Notes: generated by a model from the sequence alone, not told the origin. DNA of 64,000 bases from Actinomadura sp. 7K507 (GCF_004348425.1 NZ_SMKK01000004.1:34078-98077); one strand, 5' to 3'; positions 1-8,878 are shown, numbered from the stretch's first letter. A program made the numbers and translations.

Positions 1-1
1 C

Positions 2-1471
2 GGCAACTACGCCGCCGGGTACCGGGGACGGCTGTGGACGCTGCGGCAGTACTCCGGGTTCGGCACCGCCGAGGAGTCCAACCGCCGCTACCGGTACCTG
101 CTGGACCAGGGCGGCACCGGCCTGTCGGTGGCGCTCGACCTGCCCACCCAGTGCGGCCACGACTCCGACGACCCGGAGGTGACCGACGAGGTCGGCCGGG
201 TCGGCGTCGCCATCGACACCCTCGCCGACGCCGAGGTCCTGTTCGACGGCATCCCGCTGGACAGGATCAGCACCAGCTTCACCATCAACGGGACGGCCGC
301 GATCCTGCTGGCCTTCTACGTCGCCGCCGCCGAACGCGCCGGGGTCCCCCGGGAGAAGCTCACCGGGACGATCCAGAACGACATCCTGAAGGAGTACGCC
401 TCCCGCGGCACCTGGATCTGGCCGCCCGAACCGTCGCTGCGGCTGATCGCCGACACCATCGAGTTCTGCGCGGCGGAGGTGCCGAGGTTCAACGCGATCT
501 CGGTCGCCGGGGCGCACTTCCGCGACGCCGGGGCCACCGCCGTCCAGGAGATGGCCTTCACCCTCGCCGACGGCGTCACCTACTGCGACACGGTGCTGGA
601 ACGCGGCCGGATGTCGATCGAGAAGTTCGCGCCGCAGGTCTCGTTCTTCTTCTACACCCACGGCGACTTCTTCGAGGAGGTCGCCAAGTACCGGGCGGGC
701 CGCCGCCGCTGGGCCACGATCGTCCGGGAACGCTACGGGGCGACCACGGACAAGGCGTCGATGTTCCGCTTCGGCTGCGTCGCGGGCGGCGCCTCCCTCT
801 ACGCCCCGCAGGCGCAGAACAACATCGTCCGGGTCGCCTACGAGGCGATGGCCTCGGTGCTGGGCGGCGTCCAGTCGATGTTCACCGCGGCCTGGGACGA
901 GCCGTTCGCGCTGCCCAGCGAGGAGTCGGCGACGCTCGCGCTGCGCACCCAGCAGATCCTCGCGCACGAGACCGGAGTGGCCCGCGTCGCGGACCCGCTC
1001 GGCGGGTCGTACTTCGTGGAGGCGCTGACCGACGCGACCGAGGCCCGGATCGTCGAGATCATGGACGATCTGGACCGGCGGGGCGGGATGGTCCGCGCCA
1101 TCGAGGACGGCTACCTCCAGGGGCTCATCGCCGACGAGGCGTACCGGCTGCACCGGGAGGTCGAGCAGGGCACGCGCCCCGTCGTCGGCGTCAACCGGTT
1201 CGTGTCCGACGAGCCCGAGCCCGACCTCGCCACCTACGAGCTGAACGCCGAGGGACGCGAACGGCAGCTCAAGCGGCTCGCCAAGGTGAAGGCCGGACGC
1301 GACTCCGCGGCCGTACGCGGCAGCCTCGCCGCCCTCTCCAGGGCCGCCGAGGGAGACGGCAACCTGATGGGCCCCCTGATCGACTGCGCCGACGCGTACT
1401 GCACGGTCGGTGAGATGGTCGCCGCGCTGAAGGCGGTCTGGGGCGAGTTCCAGCAACCGGTGGTGTTCTGA
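2..1471 (+). CDS. B12-dependent acyl-CoA mutase, large (substrate) subunit, 5'-truncated
   Basis: This is the TIM-barrel subunit of a methylmalonyl/isobutyryl-CoA mutase-type enzyme, which rearranges the carbon skeleton of a CoA thioester. The reading frame is open from base 2, so the N-terminus lies outside the window. Family motifs include RQYSGFGTAEESN, TIQNDILKEY and DPLGGSYFVE. Using the numbering of the Propionibacterium methylmalonyl-CoA mutase, Tyr89 (RQY), Arg207 (ASRGT) and His244 (AHF) are kept. The usual GYH, FAPR, RxHxQT and LHTN segments read GAH, FAPQ, RFGCVAG and MFTA. It has no B12 domain; that domain is the next gene, one base downstream. The class is secure. The substrate is not: methylmalonyl-CoA, or another branched acyl-CoA. 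Confidence 0.9.
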   Translation, partial: GNYAAGYRGRLWTLRQYSGFGTAEESNRRYRYLLDQGGTGLSVALDLPTQCGHDSDDPEVTDEVGRVGVAIDTLADAEVLFDGIPLDRISTSFTINGTAAILLAFYVAAAERAGVPREKLTGTIQNDILKEYASRGTWIWPPEPSLRLIADTIEFCAAEVPRFNAISVAGAHFRDAGATAVQEMAFTLADGVTYCDTVLERGRMSIEKFAPQVSFFFYTHGDFFEEVAKYRAGRRRWATIVRERYGATTDKASMFRFGCVAGGASLYAPQAQNNIVRVAYEAMASVLGGVQSMFTAAWDEPFALPSEESATLALRTQQILAHETGVARVADPLGGSYFVEALTDATEARIVEIMDDLDRRGGMVRAIEDGYLQGLIADEAYRLHREVEQGTRPVVGVNRFVSDEPEPDLATYELNAEGRERQLKRLAKVKAGRDSAAVRGSLAALSRAAEGDGNLMGPLIDCADAYCTVGEMVAALKAVWGEFQQPVVF

Positions 1472-1472
1472 C

Positions 1473-1883
1473 ATGCCCGCACGGATACTCGTCGCCAAAC
1501 CGGGCCTGGACGGCCACGACAGAGGTGCCAAGATCGTCGCCCGGACGCTGCGCGACGCGGGCTTCGAGGTCGTCTTCACCGGCATCCGCCAGCGCGTCGA
1601 GGACATCGTCGCGATCGCCCTCCAGGAGGACGTGGCCGTGGTCGGCCTCAGCATCCTGTCCGGCGCGCACCTGTCCCTCACGGCCCGCACCGTCGAGGCG
1701 CTGCGGGCGGCCGGCGCGGGCGACATCCTCGTGGTCGTCGGCGGCACGATCCCCGCGGCCGACGTCTCCCGCCTCAAGGACGCGGGCGCCGCCGCAGTCT
1801 TCCCGACCGGCACGCCCCTGGACGACCTCGTGGCGCGCGTCCGCGCCCTGACCGCCGTCCCGGCCGAGGGGACGGGCCCGTGA
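1473..1883 (+). CDS. B12-dependent acyl-CoA mutase, small cobalamin-binding subunit
   Basis: This 136-aa Rossmann-like B12-binding domain corresponds to the C-terminal part of fused mutases. The signature DGHDRG (D-x-H-x-x-G, residues 14-19) supplies the histidine that becomes the lower axial cobalt ligand. SILSGAH and GGTIP follow, as in the family. It begins one base after the stop of the large subunit, so the two are co-transcribed and form one holoenzyme. The split arrangement is the one known for isobutyryl-CoA and 2-hydroxyisobutyryl-CoA mutases and for archaeal-type methylmalonyl-CoA mutases. A MeaB-type GTPase for cofactor protection lies at 8879-9760. Confidence 0.92.
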   Translation: MPARILVAKPGLDGHDRGAKIVARTLRDAGFEVVFTGIRQRVEDIVAIALQEDVAVVGLSILSGAHLSLTARTVEALRAAGAGDILVVVGGTIPAADVSRLKDAGAAAVFPTGTPLDDLVARVRALTAVPAEGTGP

Positions 1884-1884
1884 C

Positions 1885-1944
1885 CTCCGCGCACGGCGCG
1901 CGCGGAGACGCACGCGGCCGGGCCGGCGCGCCCGGCCGCGTGCG
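1885..1944 (+). terminator. two consecutive GC-rich hairpins after the mutase genes
   Basis: The first hairpin has arms CTCCGCG (1885-1891) and CGCGGAG (1901-1907). The second has perfect 14-bp arms, CGCACGCGGCCGGG (1909-1922) and CCCGGCCGCGTGCG (1931-1944), around an 8-nt loop. They start two bases after the mutase stop codon and are not followed by a T-run, as is common in actinomycetes. They probably end or attenuate the mutase transcript. Confidence 0.6.
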
Positions 1945-2012
1945 CCCGGCCGCGTGCGCCCGGCCCTCAGCCCACCCCCCCAGCCCGACGACCAGCCAGC
2001 CCGACGACCAGG
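1931..2012. repeat. short tandem duplications in the leader of the LLM gene
   Basis: CCCGGCCGCGTGCG occurs at 1931-1944 and again at 1945-1958. A 16-bp unit CAGCCCGACGACCAGC occurs at 1981-1996 and, with one change, at 1997-2012. They look like local slippage duplications. No function is evident. Confidence 0.6.
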
Positions 2013-2019
2013 AGGCATT

Positions 2020-2976
2020 GTGCGGATCGGCGTGATGATCGGACCGGAGCGCGGGGATTCCGCGAAGAAGGCCGCGCGGATGATGGACGACATCGAATGG
2101 GCGGAGTCCGCCGGGATGGACACCGCGTGGATCCCGCAGATCCCGACGGACTTCGACGCGCTGACGGCGGTGGCGCTGATGGGCGCCCGCACGTCCAGGA
2201 TCGAACTGGGCACCGCCGTCGTCCCGCTGCAGCTCCAGCACCCGATCGCGCTGGCGCGGCAGGCGCTGTCCACGCACGCCGCTGCGGGCGGGCGGCTGGC
2301 GCTCGGCCTCGGGCCGTCGCACCACTGGATCGTCCGGGACATGCTCGGGCTGCCCTACGAGCGGCCCGCCGCCTACACCCGCGACTACCTGGACGTCCTG
2401 GACGCGGCACTGGACGGGCCGGGCCAGGTCGACGTGGAGAACGAGACGTTCACCGTGCACAACCCGCTGGGCATCGGCCCGGTGGCGCCGCTGCCGGTGC
2501 TGCTCGCCGCGCTCGGCCCGGTGATGCTGAGGCTCGCGGGCGAACGCGCCGCCGGGACCGTCCTGTGGATGGCCGACGAGCGGGCGGTGGCCGAGCACGT
2601 CGTGCCGCGCATCACCAAGGCCGCCGGCGAGGCGGGCCGCCCGGAGCCGCGGATCGTCGCCGGGATTCCGGTCTGCCTGTGCGGGCCGTCCGAAGTGGAC
2701 GCGGCCCGTGAGCGCGCCAACCGGATCCTGGGCGAGGCCGAGATCTCGCCCAACTACCAGCGGCTCCTGGACTACGGGGACGCCGGGGACGTCGGCGACC
2801 TGTGCGCGGCCGGCGACGAGGAGGCCATCGCGGCCAGGTTCCGCCGGTTCGCCGACGCGGGCGTCACCGACCTGTCGGTGCGGCTGCTGCCGATCGGCGA
2901 GAACCGGGACGAGCTGATCGCCTCCAAGCTCCGCACCCGGGAGATGCTCGCGCAGCTCGCCGCGGACCTGCGGTGA
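2020..2976 (+). CDS. LLM-class F420-dependent oxidoreductase
   Basis: This 318-aa luciferase-like TIM-barrel flavin/deazaflavin oxidoreductase belongs to the F420-dependent LLM group typical of actinomycetes. It starts with the beta strand VRIGVMIG. It carries GARTSRIELGTAVVPLQLQHP and GRLALGLGPSHHW, the family core, where cofactor and substrate meet. The GTG at 2020 is chosen because AGGAGG lies at 2010-2015 and homology begins there; an in-frame upstream extension is low-complexity. The stop overlaps the next gene in GTGA, so it heads an operon with the CoA transferase and the ligase. It probably oxidises or reduces an alcohol, ketone or enoyl intermediate of the island; the substrate is unknown. 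Confidence 0.85.
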   Translation: MRIGVMIGPERGDSAKKAARMMDDIEWAESAGMDTAWIPQIPTDFDALTAVALMGARTSRIELGTAVVPLQLQHPIALARQALSTHAAAGGRLALGLGPSHHWIVRDMLGLPYERPAAYTRDYLDVLDAALDGPGQVDVENETFTVHNPLGIGPVAPLPVLLAALGPVMLRLAGERAAGTVLWMADERAVAEHVVPRITKAAGEAGRPEPRIVAGIPVCLCGPSEVDAARERANRILGEAEISPNYQRLLDYGDAGDVGDLCAAGDEEAIAARFRRFADAGVTDLSVRLLPIGENRDELIASKLRTREMLAQLAADLR

Positions 2977-4022
2977 GCCGGGGGCCGCTGGCGGGCATCC
3001 GCGTCCTGGAGGCCGGGCACATCCTGGCCGGCCCCTACGCCACCATGCTGCTCGCCGACCTCGGCGCCGAGGTCACCAAGATCGAACCACCGGGCGGGGA
3101 CCTGTCCCGGCAGGTCGGCGACGCCTACTTCGCCAGCATCAACCGCAGCAAGCGCAGCGTGTGCCTGGACCTCACGACCGGCGAGGGGCGCGCGCGGCTC
3201 GGCGAGCTCGCCGCGGACGCGCACGCGCTGCTGGTCAACCTGAAGCCGTCGGCCATCCACCGGCTCGGGCTCACCTACGATCACCTGCGGAGATGGAACG
3301 AGCGGATCGTCTGCGTCGCGCTCACCGGCTTCGGCCTGGCGGCCGGGGACCACCCGGCCTTCGACTATGTGGTGCAGGCGGCGACGGGCGTCGCCGCGCT
3401 CACCGGCGACCCGGACGGCCCGCCCACGCTGCCCGGCTACTCCTCGGCCGACAACTCCGCCGGGATGGCCGCCGCGCTCGGCCTGCTCGCCCAGATCGTC
3501 TCCGGGCGCGGCGGGCAGGTCGAGGTGTCGCTGCGGGACGTGATGCTGTCGCAGCTCAACTACCGGGCCTCCGCCTACCTCAACGAGGGGACCGAACCGC
3601 GGCGGCTGCCGTTCGGCGCGCACTCCTACTACGTCCCCGCCCAGCTCTTCCCCACGGGGGACGGCCACCTGGCGCTGTTCATCACCCATGACGGGTTCTG
3701 GAAGTCGTTCTGCGCCGAGGCGGGGATCGCCGGCTTCCCGACGATGGCCGAGCGGGTGGAGCGGCGCGCGGAGGTCCTGGCCGCGGTCACCGGGGTGCTG
3801 GCCGCCGACACCGCGGCGGGCTGGGAGGCGCGGCTGCGCCCGCTGGGCATCCCGGCGGCGGCCGTGCGTACGCTGCCGGAGGCCCTCGGCGCCACTCCGG
3901 AGATGATCGTCAGGGCCGGTGATTTCCGGCTGGTCGGCAGCCCGATCCGGATCGCGGGGCACGAGCCCGCCTACGGGCCGCCGCCCGCGCTGGGCGAGCA
4001 TGGCGGCAGGGAGGGGCCATGA
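2973..4022 (+). CDS. family III (CaiB/BaiF) CoA transferase or acyl-CoA racemase
   Basis: This 349-aa protein opens with LAGIRVLEAGHILAGPYATMLLADLGAEVTKIE, the N-terminal Rossmann block of class III CoA transferases. NRSKRSVCLDL follows, then PAFDYVVQAATG, which carries the aspartate that forms the acyl-anhydride intermediate in this family. It moves CoA between carboxylic acids, or epimerises an alpha-methylacyl-CoA. The GTG overlaps the stop of the LLM gene (GTGA), and its own stop overlaps the ligase start (ATGA), so the three genes are translationally coupled. At about 350 residues it is slightly short for the family (about 390-400), mainly in the C-terminal part. Confidence 0.85.
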   Translation: MSRGPLAGIRVLEAGHILAGPYATMLLADLGAEVTKIEPPGGDLSRQVGDAYFASINRSKRSVCLDLTTGEGRARLGELAADAHALLVNLKPSAIHRLGLTYDHLRRWNERIVCVALTGFGLAAGDHPAFDYVVQAATGVAALTGDPDGPPTLPGYSSADNSAGMAAALGLLAQIVSGRGGQVEVSLRDVMLSQLNYRASAYLNEGTEPRRLPFGAHSYYVPAQLFPTGDGHLALFITHDGFWKSFCAEAGIAGFPTMAERVERRAEVLAAVTGVLAADTAAGWEARLRPLGIPAAAVRTLPEALGATPEMIVRAGDFRLVGSPIRIAGHEPAYGPPPALGEHGGREGP

Positions 4023-5416
4023 GCGATTGGATCGCTCTCGTCTTCGAGGAGCGGGAGTTCACCGCGGAACGGCTGGAGGCGCTGGCCCGCGGGCTGGCGG
4101 GGACGCTGGAGCGGCGCGGTGTGCGGTCGGGGGACCGGGTGGCGCTGATGTCGTCGAACCGGCCCGAGTTCGTCGTGGCGGTGCTGGCGCTCTGGCGGCT
4201 CGGCGCCGCGGTCGTGCTGTTCAGTCCGGCGTGGAAGCGCGGCGAGGCCGAGCACGCGATCGCGATCACCGAGCCGGCGCACGCGGTGGGCGACCACCCG
4301 GTGCTGGCCGGGATGATGCCGATGCTGCACCTGGACGACCCGATCGAGCCGGGCGGCGGCGGTCCCGCACCGGAGCGCGACCCGGACGCGGACGCCGTGC
4401 TGGTGTTCAGCTCCGGCACGACCGGCCTGCCCAAGGCGGTCCGGCACACGCACCGCTCGTTCGCCGCCGCCGTCCGGCACTGGCGGGACGCGCTTGGCCT
4501 CACCGGGACCGACCGGATGCAGATCACCACGCCGCCCTCGCACATCCTCGGGCTGCTCAACATCGTCACCGCCCTGGAAAGCGGGGTGTGGACACGGCTG
4601 CACCGCAGGTTCGACCTGGACGCGATGCTGCGCCACATCGAGGCCGACCGGATCACGGTGGAGATGGCGGTGGCGCCGATCGCGCTCGCCATGGCGTCCC
4701 ACCCGAGGCTGGAGTCCTACGACCTCTCGTCGCTGCGCTACATCATGTGGGGCGCGACGCCGGTGACGCCGAGCGTCGCCGAGACCGTCACCCGGCGGAC
4801 CGGCGTCGGCTGGGTCCCCGCCTACGGCGCCACCGAAGTGCCCGTCATCGCCTGCAACCCACTCGACGGGGCGCGGCTCGACAGCGTGGGACGGCCGGTC
4901 CCGGGCGTGGAGGCGCGGGTGGTCTCGCTGGAGACCGGCGAGCCCGTCCCGCCCGGCGAGACGGGTGAGATCCAGGTGCGGGCCGAGTCGCTGATGGCCG
5001 GGTACCTGCCCGCGGAGGCGACGGCGGCGTCGCTCGACGACGGCTGGTACCGGACCGGCGACGTCGGGAACATCGACGCCGGCGGCTGGCTGCGGCTCAC
5101 CGACCGCACCAAGGAGATGATCAAGGTGCGCGGCTTCCAGGTCGCGCCCGCCGAGGTCGAGGCCGTCCTGCACGGCCATCCCGCCGTCGACGACTGCGCC
5201 GTGTTCGGGGTGCCCGACGCGGCGGACGGGGAGCGGGTCGTCGCGGCCGTCGCGGCGGGCGCCGAGGTCGATCCCGCCGAGCTTGTCGCGCTGGTGGGCG
5301 AGCGGCTGGCCTCCTACAAGCGCCCGGAGCGGGTGCTGCTCGTGCCCGAGATCCCCCGGCTGCCGTCCGGAAAGGTACTGCGCCGCGTCCTGCGCGACCG
5401 CCTCGGACCGGGATGA
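4019..5416 (+). CDS. acyl-CoA synthetase (AMP-forming), FadD-like
   Basis: This 465-aa ANL-superfamily adenylating enzyme should activate a carboxylic acid to its CoA thioester through an acyl-AMP. Visible core motifs are VLVFSSGTTGLPKAV (A3, from about residue 127), YGATEVP (A5), DGWYRTGDVG (A7/A8 region), KVRGFQVAPAEVE and the C-terminal PSGKVLRR, whose lysine is the A10 catalytic residue. It is compact, with a short N-terminal domain compared with the usual 500-550 residues. It is the last gene of the LLM-CoA transferase-ligase operon and ends at a strong hairpin. It is probably an entry step for a short or branched acid. Confidence 0.87.
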   Translation: MSDWIALVFEEREFTAERLEALARGLAGTLERRGVRSGDRVALMSSNRPEFVVAVLALWRLGAAVVLFSPAWKRGEAEHAIAITEPAHAVGDHPVLAGMMPMLHLDDPIEPGGGGPAPERDPDADAVLVFSSGTTGLPKAVRHTHRSFAAAVRHWRDALGLTGTDRMQITTPPSHILGLLNIVTALESGVWTRLHRRFDLDAMLRHIEADRITVEMAVAPIALAMASHPRLESYDLSSLRYIMWGATPVTPSVAETVTRRTGVGWVPAYGATEVPVIACNPLDGARLDSVGRPVPGVEARVVSLETGEPVPPGETGEIQVRAESLMAGYLPAEATAASLDDGWYRTGDVGNIDAGGWLRLTDRTKEMIKVRGFQVAPAEVEAVLHGHPAVDDCAVFGVPDAADGERVVAAVAAGAEVDPAELVALVGERLASYKRPERVLLVPEIPRLPSGKVLRRVLRDRLGPG

Positions 5417-5423
5417 CGGGCGG

Positions 5424-5457
5424 CCGGGACCCGGAGGCGTCCCCTTCCGGGCCCCGG
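5424..5457. terminator. bidirectional hairpin between convergent genes
   Basis: CCGGGACCCGGA (5424-5435) pairs with TCCGGGCCCCGG (5446-5457), 11 of 12 bases, around a 10-nt loop. It sits between the convergent ligase (ends 5416) and SDR (ends 5464), so it can terminate both transcripts. Confidence 0.65.
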
Positions 5458-5463
5458 CACGGC

Positions 5464-6228
5464 CTACTTCGGCGGGAAGCGCAGCGCGCCGTCGAGACGG
5501 ATCACCTCGCCGTTCAGGTAGTCGTTCTCGCAGATGTGCTGGACGAGGCCCGCGTACTCGGCGGGGCGGCCCATCCGCTTCGGGTGCGGCACCTGCGAGC
5601 CCCAGTGGGCCTCCAGCTTCTCGGCCGCCTGGCCGTAGGCGGGGGTCAGGAACGTGCCGGGGGCGATGGACACGACGCGGATGCCGAGCGGGGACAGGTC
5701 GCGGGCGGCGACGAGCGTCATGCCGGCCACCCCTCCCTTCGCCGCGGCATAGGGGAGCTGGCCGACCTGGCCCTCGTAGGCGGCGATCGAGGCGGTGTTG
5801 ACGATGACGCCGCGGGCGCCGTCGTCGAGCGGTTCCTGGCGGCCGATCGCGGCGGCGGCCAGGCGCATCACGTTGAACACGGCGGTGAGGTAGTACTCGA
5901 TGGTCGTCCGGAAGCCGTCCAGGTCGAGAGGGGAGCCGTCCCGGCCGACGAGCCGGCCGCCGCTCGCCGGGCCGCCGTGCGCGTCCACCGAGATCCGCAG
6001 CGGCCCGAGCGCCTCCGCCGCGGCGAGCGCCTCCCGGACCGACGCCTCGTCGGTGGCGTCGGTGCGCACGTACCGGACGCCCAGCTCCTCCTCCAGCGCC
6101 TTGCCCTTCTCGTCGGCCACGTCCGCGACGACCACCTTCGCCCCGGCCGCGTGCAGACGGCGCACGGTGGCCTCGCCCAGGCCGCCGGTGCCGCCGACGA
6201 CGACCGCGGAGCTGTCACTGATCACCAT
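5464..6228 (-). CDS. short-chain dehydrogenase/reductase (3-hydroxyacyl-CoA dehydrogenase type II-like)
   Basis: This 254-aa classical SDR has the NAD(P) glycine motif GGTGGLG at residues 11-17. The catalytic Ser lies in [10 protein letters not shown] and the YxxxK pair in PYAAAKGG. Overall it resembles the HSD10/type II 3-hydroxyacyl-CoA dehydrogenase branch, which oxidises a beta-hydroxyacyl-CoA to the ketoacyl-CoA. The ATG at 6228 is preceded by a purine-rich AGAGGGAA. A much longer frame runs upstream but has no coding character. It is divergent from the ligase at 6280 and shares its GAGAAT operator. With the thiolase it would complete a beta-oxidation-like cycle. Confidence 0.87.
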   Translation of the reverse strand: MVISDSSAVVVGGTGGLGEATVRRLHAAGAKVVVADVADEKGKALEEELGVRYVRTDATDEASVREALAAAEALGPLRISVDAHGGPASGGRLVGRDGSPLDLDGFRTTIEYYLTAVFNVMRLAAAAIGRQEPLDDGARGVIVNTASIAAYEGQVGQLPYAAAKGGVAGMTLVAARDLSPLGIRVVSIAPGTFLTPAYGQAAEKLEAHWGSQVPHPKRMGRPAEYAGLVQHICENDYLNGEVIRLDGALRFPPK

Positions 6229-6264
6229 CTGTTCCCTCTCTTGCGAGTACGACTCTTCGATTGA

Positions 6265-6279
6265 GAGAATAGCATTCTC
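6265..6279. promoter_or_regulatory. operator site 1 of the island regulon (perfect palindrome)
   Basis: GAGAATAGCATTCTC has perfect 6-bp arms with a 3-bp centre. It lies between the divergent SDR (start 6228) and ligase (start 6280) and directly abuts the ligase ATG, so a bound repressor would block translation start or a leaderless transcript. Six related sites occur elsewhere in the island. Confidence 0.75.
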
Positions 6280-7722
6280 ATGAACATCACCATGATCCTC
6301 GAAATGGCGGCGTCGAACGGCGACCGGGCCGCGGTGACGGCCGGCGGCCGCTCCCTGACCGCGGCCGAGCTGCTGCGCCTCGCCCGTGCCGCCGCCCCGC
6401 GGTTCCGGCGGCACCCGGCCGTCCTCTACCTGGGCGCCAACCACCTCGCCTACCCCGTCGCCCTCTTCGGCGCGGCCATCGCCGGGGTGCCGCTGGTCCC
6501 GCTCAACTACCGGCTGGGCGAGCTGCAGCTGGCCGATCTCCAGGCCCGGCATTCCGGCGCGCTCGTGCTGAAGCCGTCCGATCTCGACGCCCTGCTGGAG
6601 CCCGCGGAGCCGGACCAGGAGCAGACGGGCGAGGAGACGGGGTCGCCGCAGGACGGTGACGCCGTCGCCGTCCTGCTCTACACGAGCGGGACGACCGCGG
6701 CGCCCAAGGCGGCGATTCTGCGGCACAGGCACCTGCTCGCCTACGTGCTGAACACGCTGGAGTTCGGGTCCGCGGGGGAGGAGGACGCGGCGCTGGTGGC
6801 CGTGCCGCCGTACCACGTCGCCGGGCTGGCCAACCTGCTGTCCAACCTCTACACGGGACGCCGCGTCGTCTACATGGCGGCGTTCGACCCGGCCGGTTGG
6901 CTGCGGGCCGTCCGGCACGAGCGGATCACGCACGCGCTGGTGGTGCCGACGATGCTGGCGCGGATCGTCGCCGAGGTGCCGGGCGGCGACGCCGGCACGC
7001 CGACGCTGCGCAGCCTCGCCTACGGCGGCGCCCGGACGCCGATGCCGGTCCTGGAGAGCGCGCTGAGGATCTTCCCGGACACCGGGTTCGTCAACGCCTA
7101 CGGGCTGACCGAGACCGCGTCCTCGGTCGCCGTGCTCGGGCCGGACGACCACCGCGAGGCGATGGCCTCGGACGACCCGCCGGTGCGGGCGCGGCTGGGG
7201 TCGGTCGGCCGGGCGCTGCCCGGTGTCGAGTTCCAGATCCGCCGGGAGGACGGCACGCCGGCCGCGCCGGACGAGACGGGCCTGGTGTTCGTGCGCGGCG
7301 ACCAGATCTCCGGAGAGTACGGCGGGCGCAGCGTCCTGGACGCCGGCGGCTGGTTCGCCACCCGGGACCGGGGCCGGCTGGACGCCGGCGGCTACCTGTT
7401 CATCGAGGGCCGCGCCGACGACACCGTCATCCGGGGCGGCGAGAACATCGCGCCCGCCGAGATCGAGGACGTGCTGCTCGCCCACCCCGGGATCACCGAG
7501 GCGGCCGTGGTCGGCGTGCCCGACCCCGAGTGGGGGCAGCGGCTCGTCGCCGTCCTCGTCGGGGAGGGCGACCCCGAAGAGATCAAGGCGTTCGTGCGGG
7601 CCCGGCTCCGCTCGTCCAAGACCCCCGACGCCGTCGTGTTCCGCGCCGAACTCCCCAGGACCGACACCGGAAAACTGCTGCGCCGCTCGCTGCTGGCCGA
7701 TCTGGAGAACACCCATGCCTGA
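6280..7722 (+). CDS. acyl-CoA synthetase (AMP-forming)
   Basis: This 480-aa ANL-superfamily ligase has VAVLLYTSGTTAAPKAA (A3 P-loop), VNAYGLTETASS (A5), FIEGRADDTVIRGGENIAPAEIED (A8) and RTDTGKLLRR (A10 lysine). It converts a free acid to acyl-CoA. It is distinct from the ligase at 4019, so the island can activate two acids or the same acid at two stages. The ATG touches operator site 1; no conventional Shine-Dalgarno precedes it, which suggests leaderless expression. Its 3' end overlaps the thiolase start by 8 bp, and the MeaB gene follows in the same direction. Confidence 0.88.
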   Translation: MNITMILEMAASNGDRAAVTAGGRSLTAAELLRLARAAAPRFRRHPAVLYLGANHLAYPVALFGAAIAGVPLVPLNYRLGELQLADLQARHSGALVLKPSDLDALLEPAEPDQEQTGEETGSPQDGDAVAVLLYTSGTTAAPKAAILRHRHLLAYVLNTLEFGSAGEEDAALVAVPPYHVAGLANLLSNLYTGRRVVYMAAFDPAGWLRAVRHERITHALVVPTMLARIVAEVPGGDAGTPTLRSLAYGGARTPMPVLESALRIFPDTGFVNAYGLTETASSVAVLGPDDHREAMASDDPPVRARLGSVGRALPGVEFQIRREDGTPAAPDETGLVFVRGDQISGEYGGRSVLDAGGWFATRDRGRLDAGGYLFIEGRADDTVIRGGENIAPAEIEDVLLAHPGITEAAVVGVPDPEWGQRLVAVLVGEGDPEEIKAFVRARLRSSKTPDAVVFRAELPRTDTGKLLRRSLLADLENTHA

Positions 7723-8866
7723 AGCCGTCATCGTGTCCGCCCTGCGCACCCCCATCGGCACCGCCTTCAAGGGGACGCTGCGCGACACCACCGCCTACGA
7801 CCTGGCCCACCACGTCGTCTCCGCCGCCGCGGACGGGCTCGACCCCGGCCGGGTGGACGACGTGATCCTCGGCGAGGGCCTCTACGGCGGCGGCGTCGTG
7901 GCCCGGCACGCGGCCGTGACCGCCGGGCTCACCGACGTCGCCGGGCTGGCGCAGAACCGGCACTGCGCCGCCGGGCAGGCCGCCGTCCAGAGTGCCGCCG
8001 CGAGCGTGCGCGCGGGCATGGACGACCTGGTCATCGCCGGGGGAGTGAACTCGGCGTCGACCTCGCCCCGGTCCCGGCTGAAGCTGGGCGAGGAGTGGGC
8101 GGACTGGTTCCCGCCGACGCACCCGGACCGCCCGGACGCGCCCAACATGGACATGTCGATCACCGTCGGCTGGAACGCGGCCGTCAAGGCCGGCGTGACC
8201 CGCGAGGAGATGGACGCCTGGGCGCTGCGCTCGCACCGCAACGCCGTCCGCTCCATCGACGAGGGCTGGTTCGAGGCCGAGACCGTCCCGATCGAGACGC
8301 CGCACGGGACGTTCTCGGTGGACGAGCATCCGCGCCGCGGCACCAGCATGGAGAAGCTGGCCGCGCTGAAGCCCCTGCACCCGGAGATCGAGGGATTCAG
8401 CATCACCGCGGGCAACGCGTGCGGCGCCAACGACGCGGCCGCCGCCCTCGTCATCGCCGGCGACGCGCTCGCTGAGCGGGAGGGGCTGCCGGTGCTGGCC
8501 ACCGTCCGGTCCTGGGCGTCCGTCGGGGTCGACCCCGCCGAGACCGGGCTGGCCCCGGTGAAGGCGATCCCCAAGGCCCTGGCCCGCGCCGGGCTGTCGT
8601 CCGGCGACGTCGACCTGTTCGAGATCAACGAGGCGTTCGCCGCGATGTGCGTGGCGAGCATCCGGTTGCTGGACCTGGACGCGGACCGCGTGAACGTGAA
8701 CGGCAGCGGCTGCTCGCTCGGCCACCCGGTCGCCGCCACCGGCGCCCGGATGCTGGTCACCCTCGTGCACGAGCTGCGCCGCCGTGGCGGCGGCACCGGC
8801 GTCGCGGCGATGTGCGCGGGCGGCGGCATGGGCACGGCCACCGTCATCGAGGTCCCCGCCCCATGA
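7715..8866 (+). CDS. thiolase family protein (acetyl-CoA C-acyltransferase)
   Basis: This 383-aa degradative-type thiolase carries all catalytic positions. The nucleophilic Cys84 is in NRHCAAGQ. NEAFA occurs in EINEAFAAM. His337 is in CSLGHPVAATGAR, and the second Cys367 is in CAGGGMG. It cleaves a 3-ketoacyl-CoA with CoA to release acetyl- or propionyl-CoA. The start overlaps the ligase stop, so the two are translationally coupled. With the SDR across the divergent promoter it forms a beta-oxidation module. Propionyl-CoA-type products would feed the B12 mutase encoded at the left edge. Confidence 0.9.
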   Translation: MPEAVIVSALRTPIGTAFKGTLRDTTAYDLAHHVVSAAADGLDPGRVDDVILGEGLYGGGVVARHAAVTAGLTDVAGLAQNRHCAAGQAAVQSAAASVRAGMDDLVIAGGVNSASTSPRSRLKLGEEWADWFPPTHPDRPDAPNMDMSITVGWNAAVKAGVTREEMDAWALRSHRNAVRSIDEGWFEAETVPIETPHGTFSVDEHPRRGTSMEKLAALKPLHPEIEGFSITAGNACGANDAAAALVIAGDALAEREGLPVLATVRSWASVGVDPAETGLAPVKAIPKALARAGLSSGDVDLFEINEAFAAMCVASIRLLDLDADRVNVNGSGCSLGHPVAATGARMLVTLVHELRRRGGGTGVAAMCAGGGMGTATVIEVPAP

Positions 8867-8878
8867 CCCGCTGACCCG

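Noticed and set aside
2..1883. Naming the mutase as housekeeping methylmalonyl-CoA mutase.
   Set aside because: Several substrate-pocket segments differ from canonical MCM and it sits in a catabolic island, so only the family level is supported.
1931..2012. CRISPR-like or operator interpretation of short tandem repeats.
   Set aside because: There are only two copies each, directly adjacent with no spacers; they are best explained as slippage.
5464..7791. A 775-codon minus-strand frame that contains the SDR at its end.
   Set aside because: Only the last 254 residues are an SDR; the rest runs antisense through a well-supported acyl-CoA ligase and the operator. Start set at 6228.
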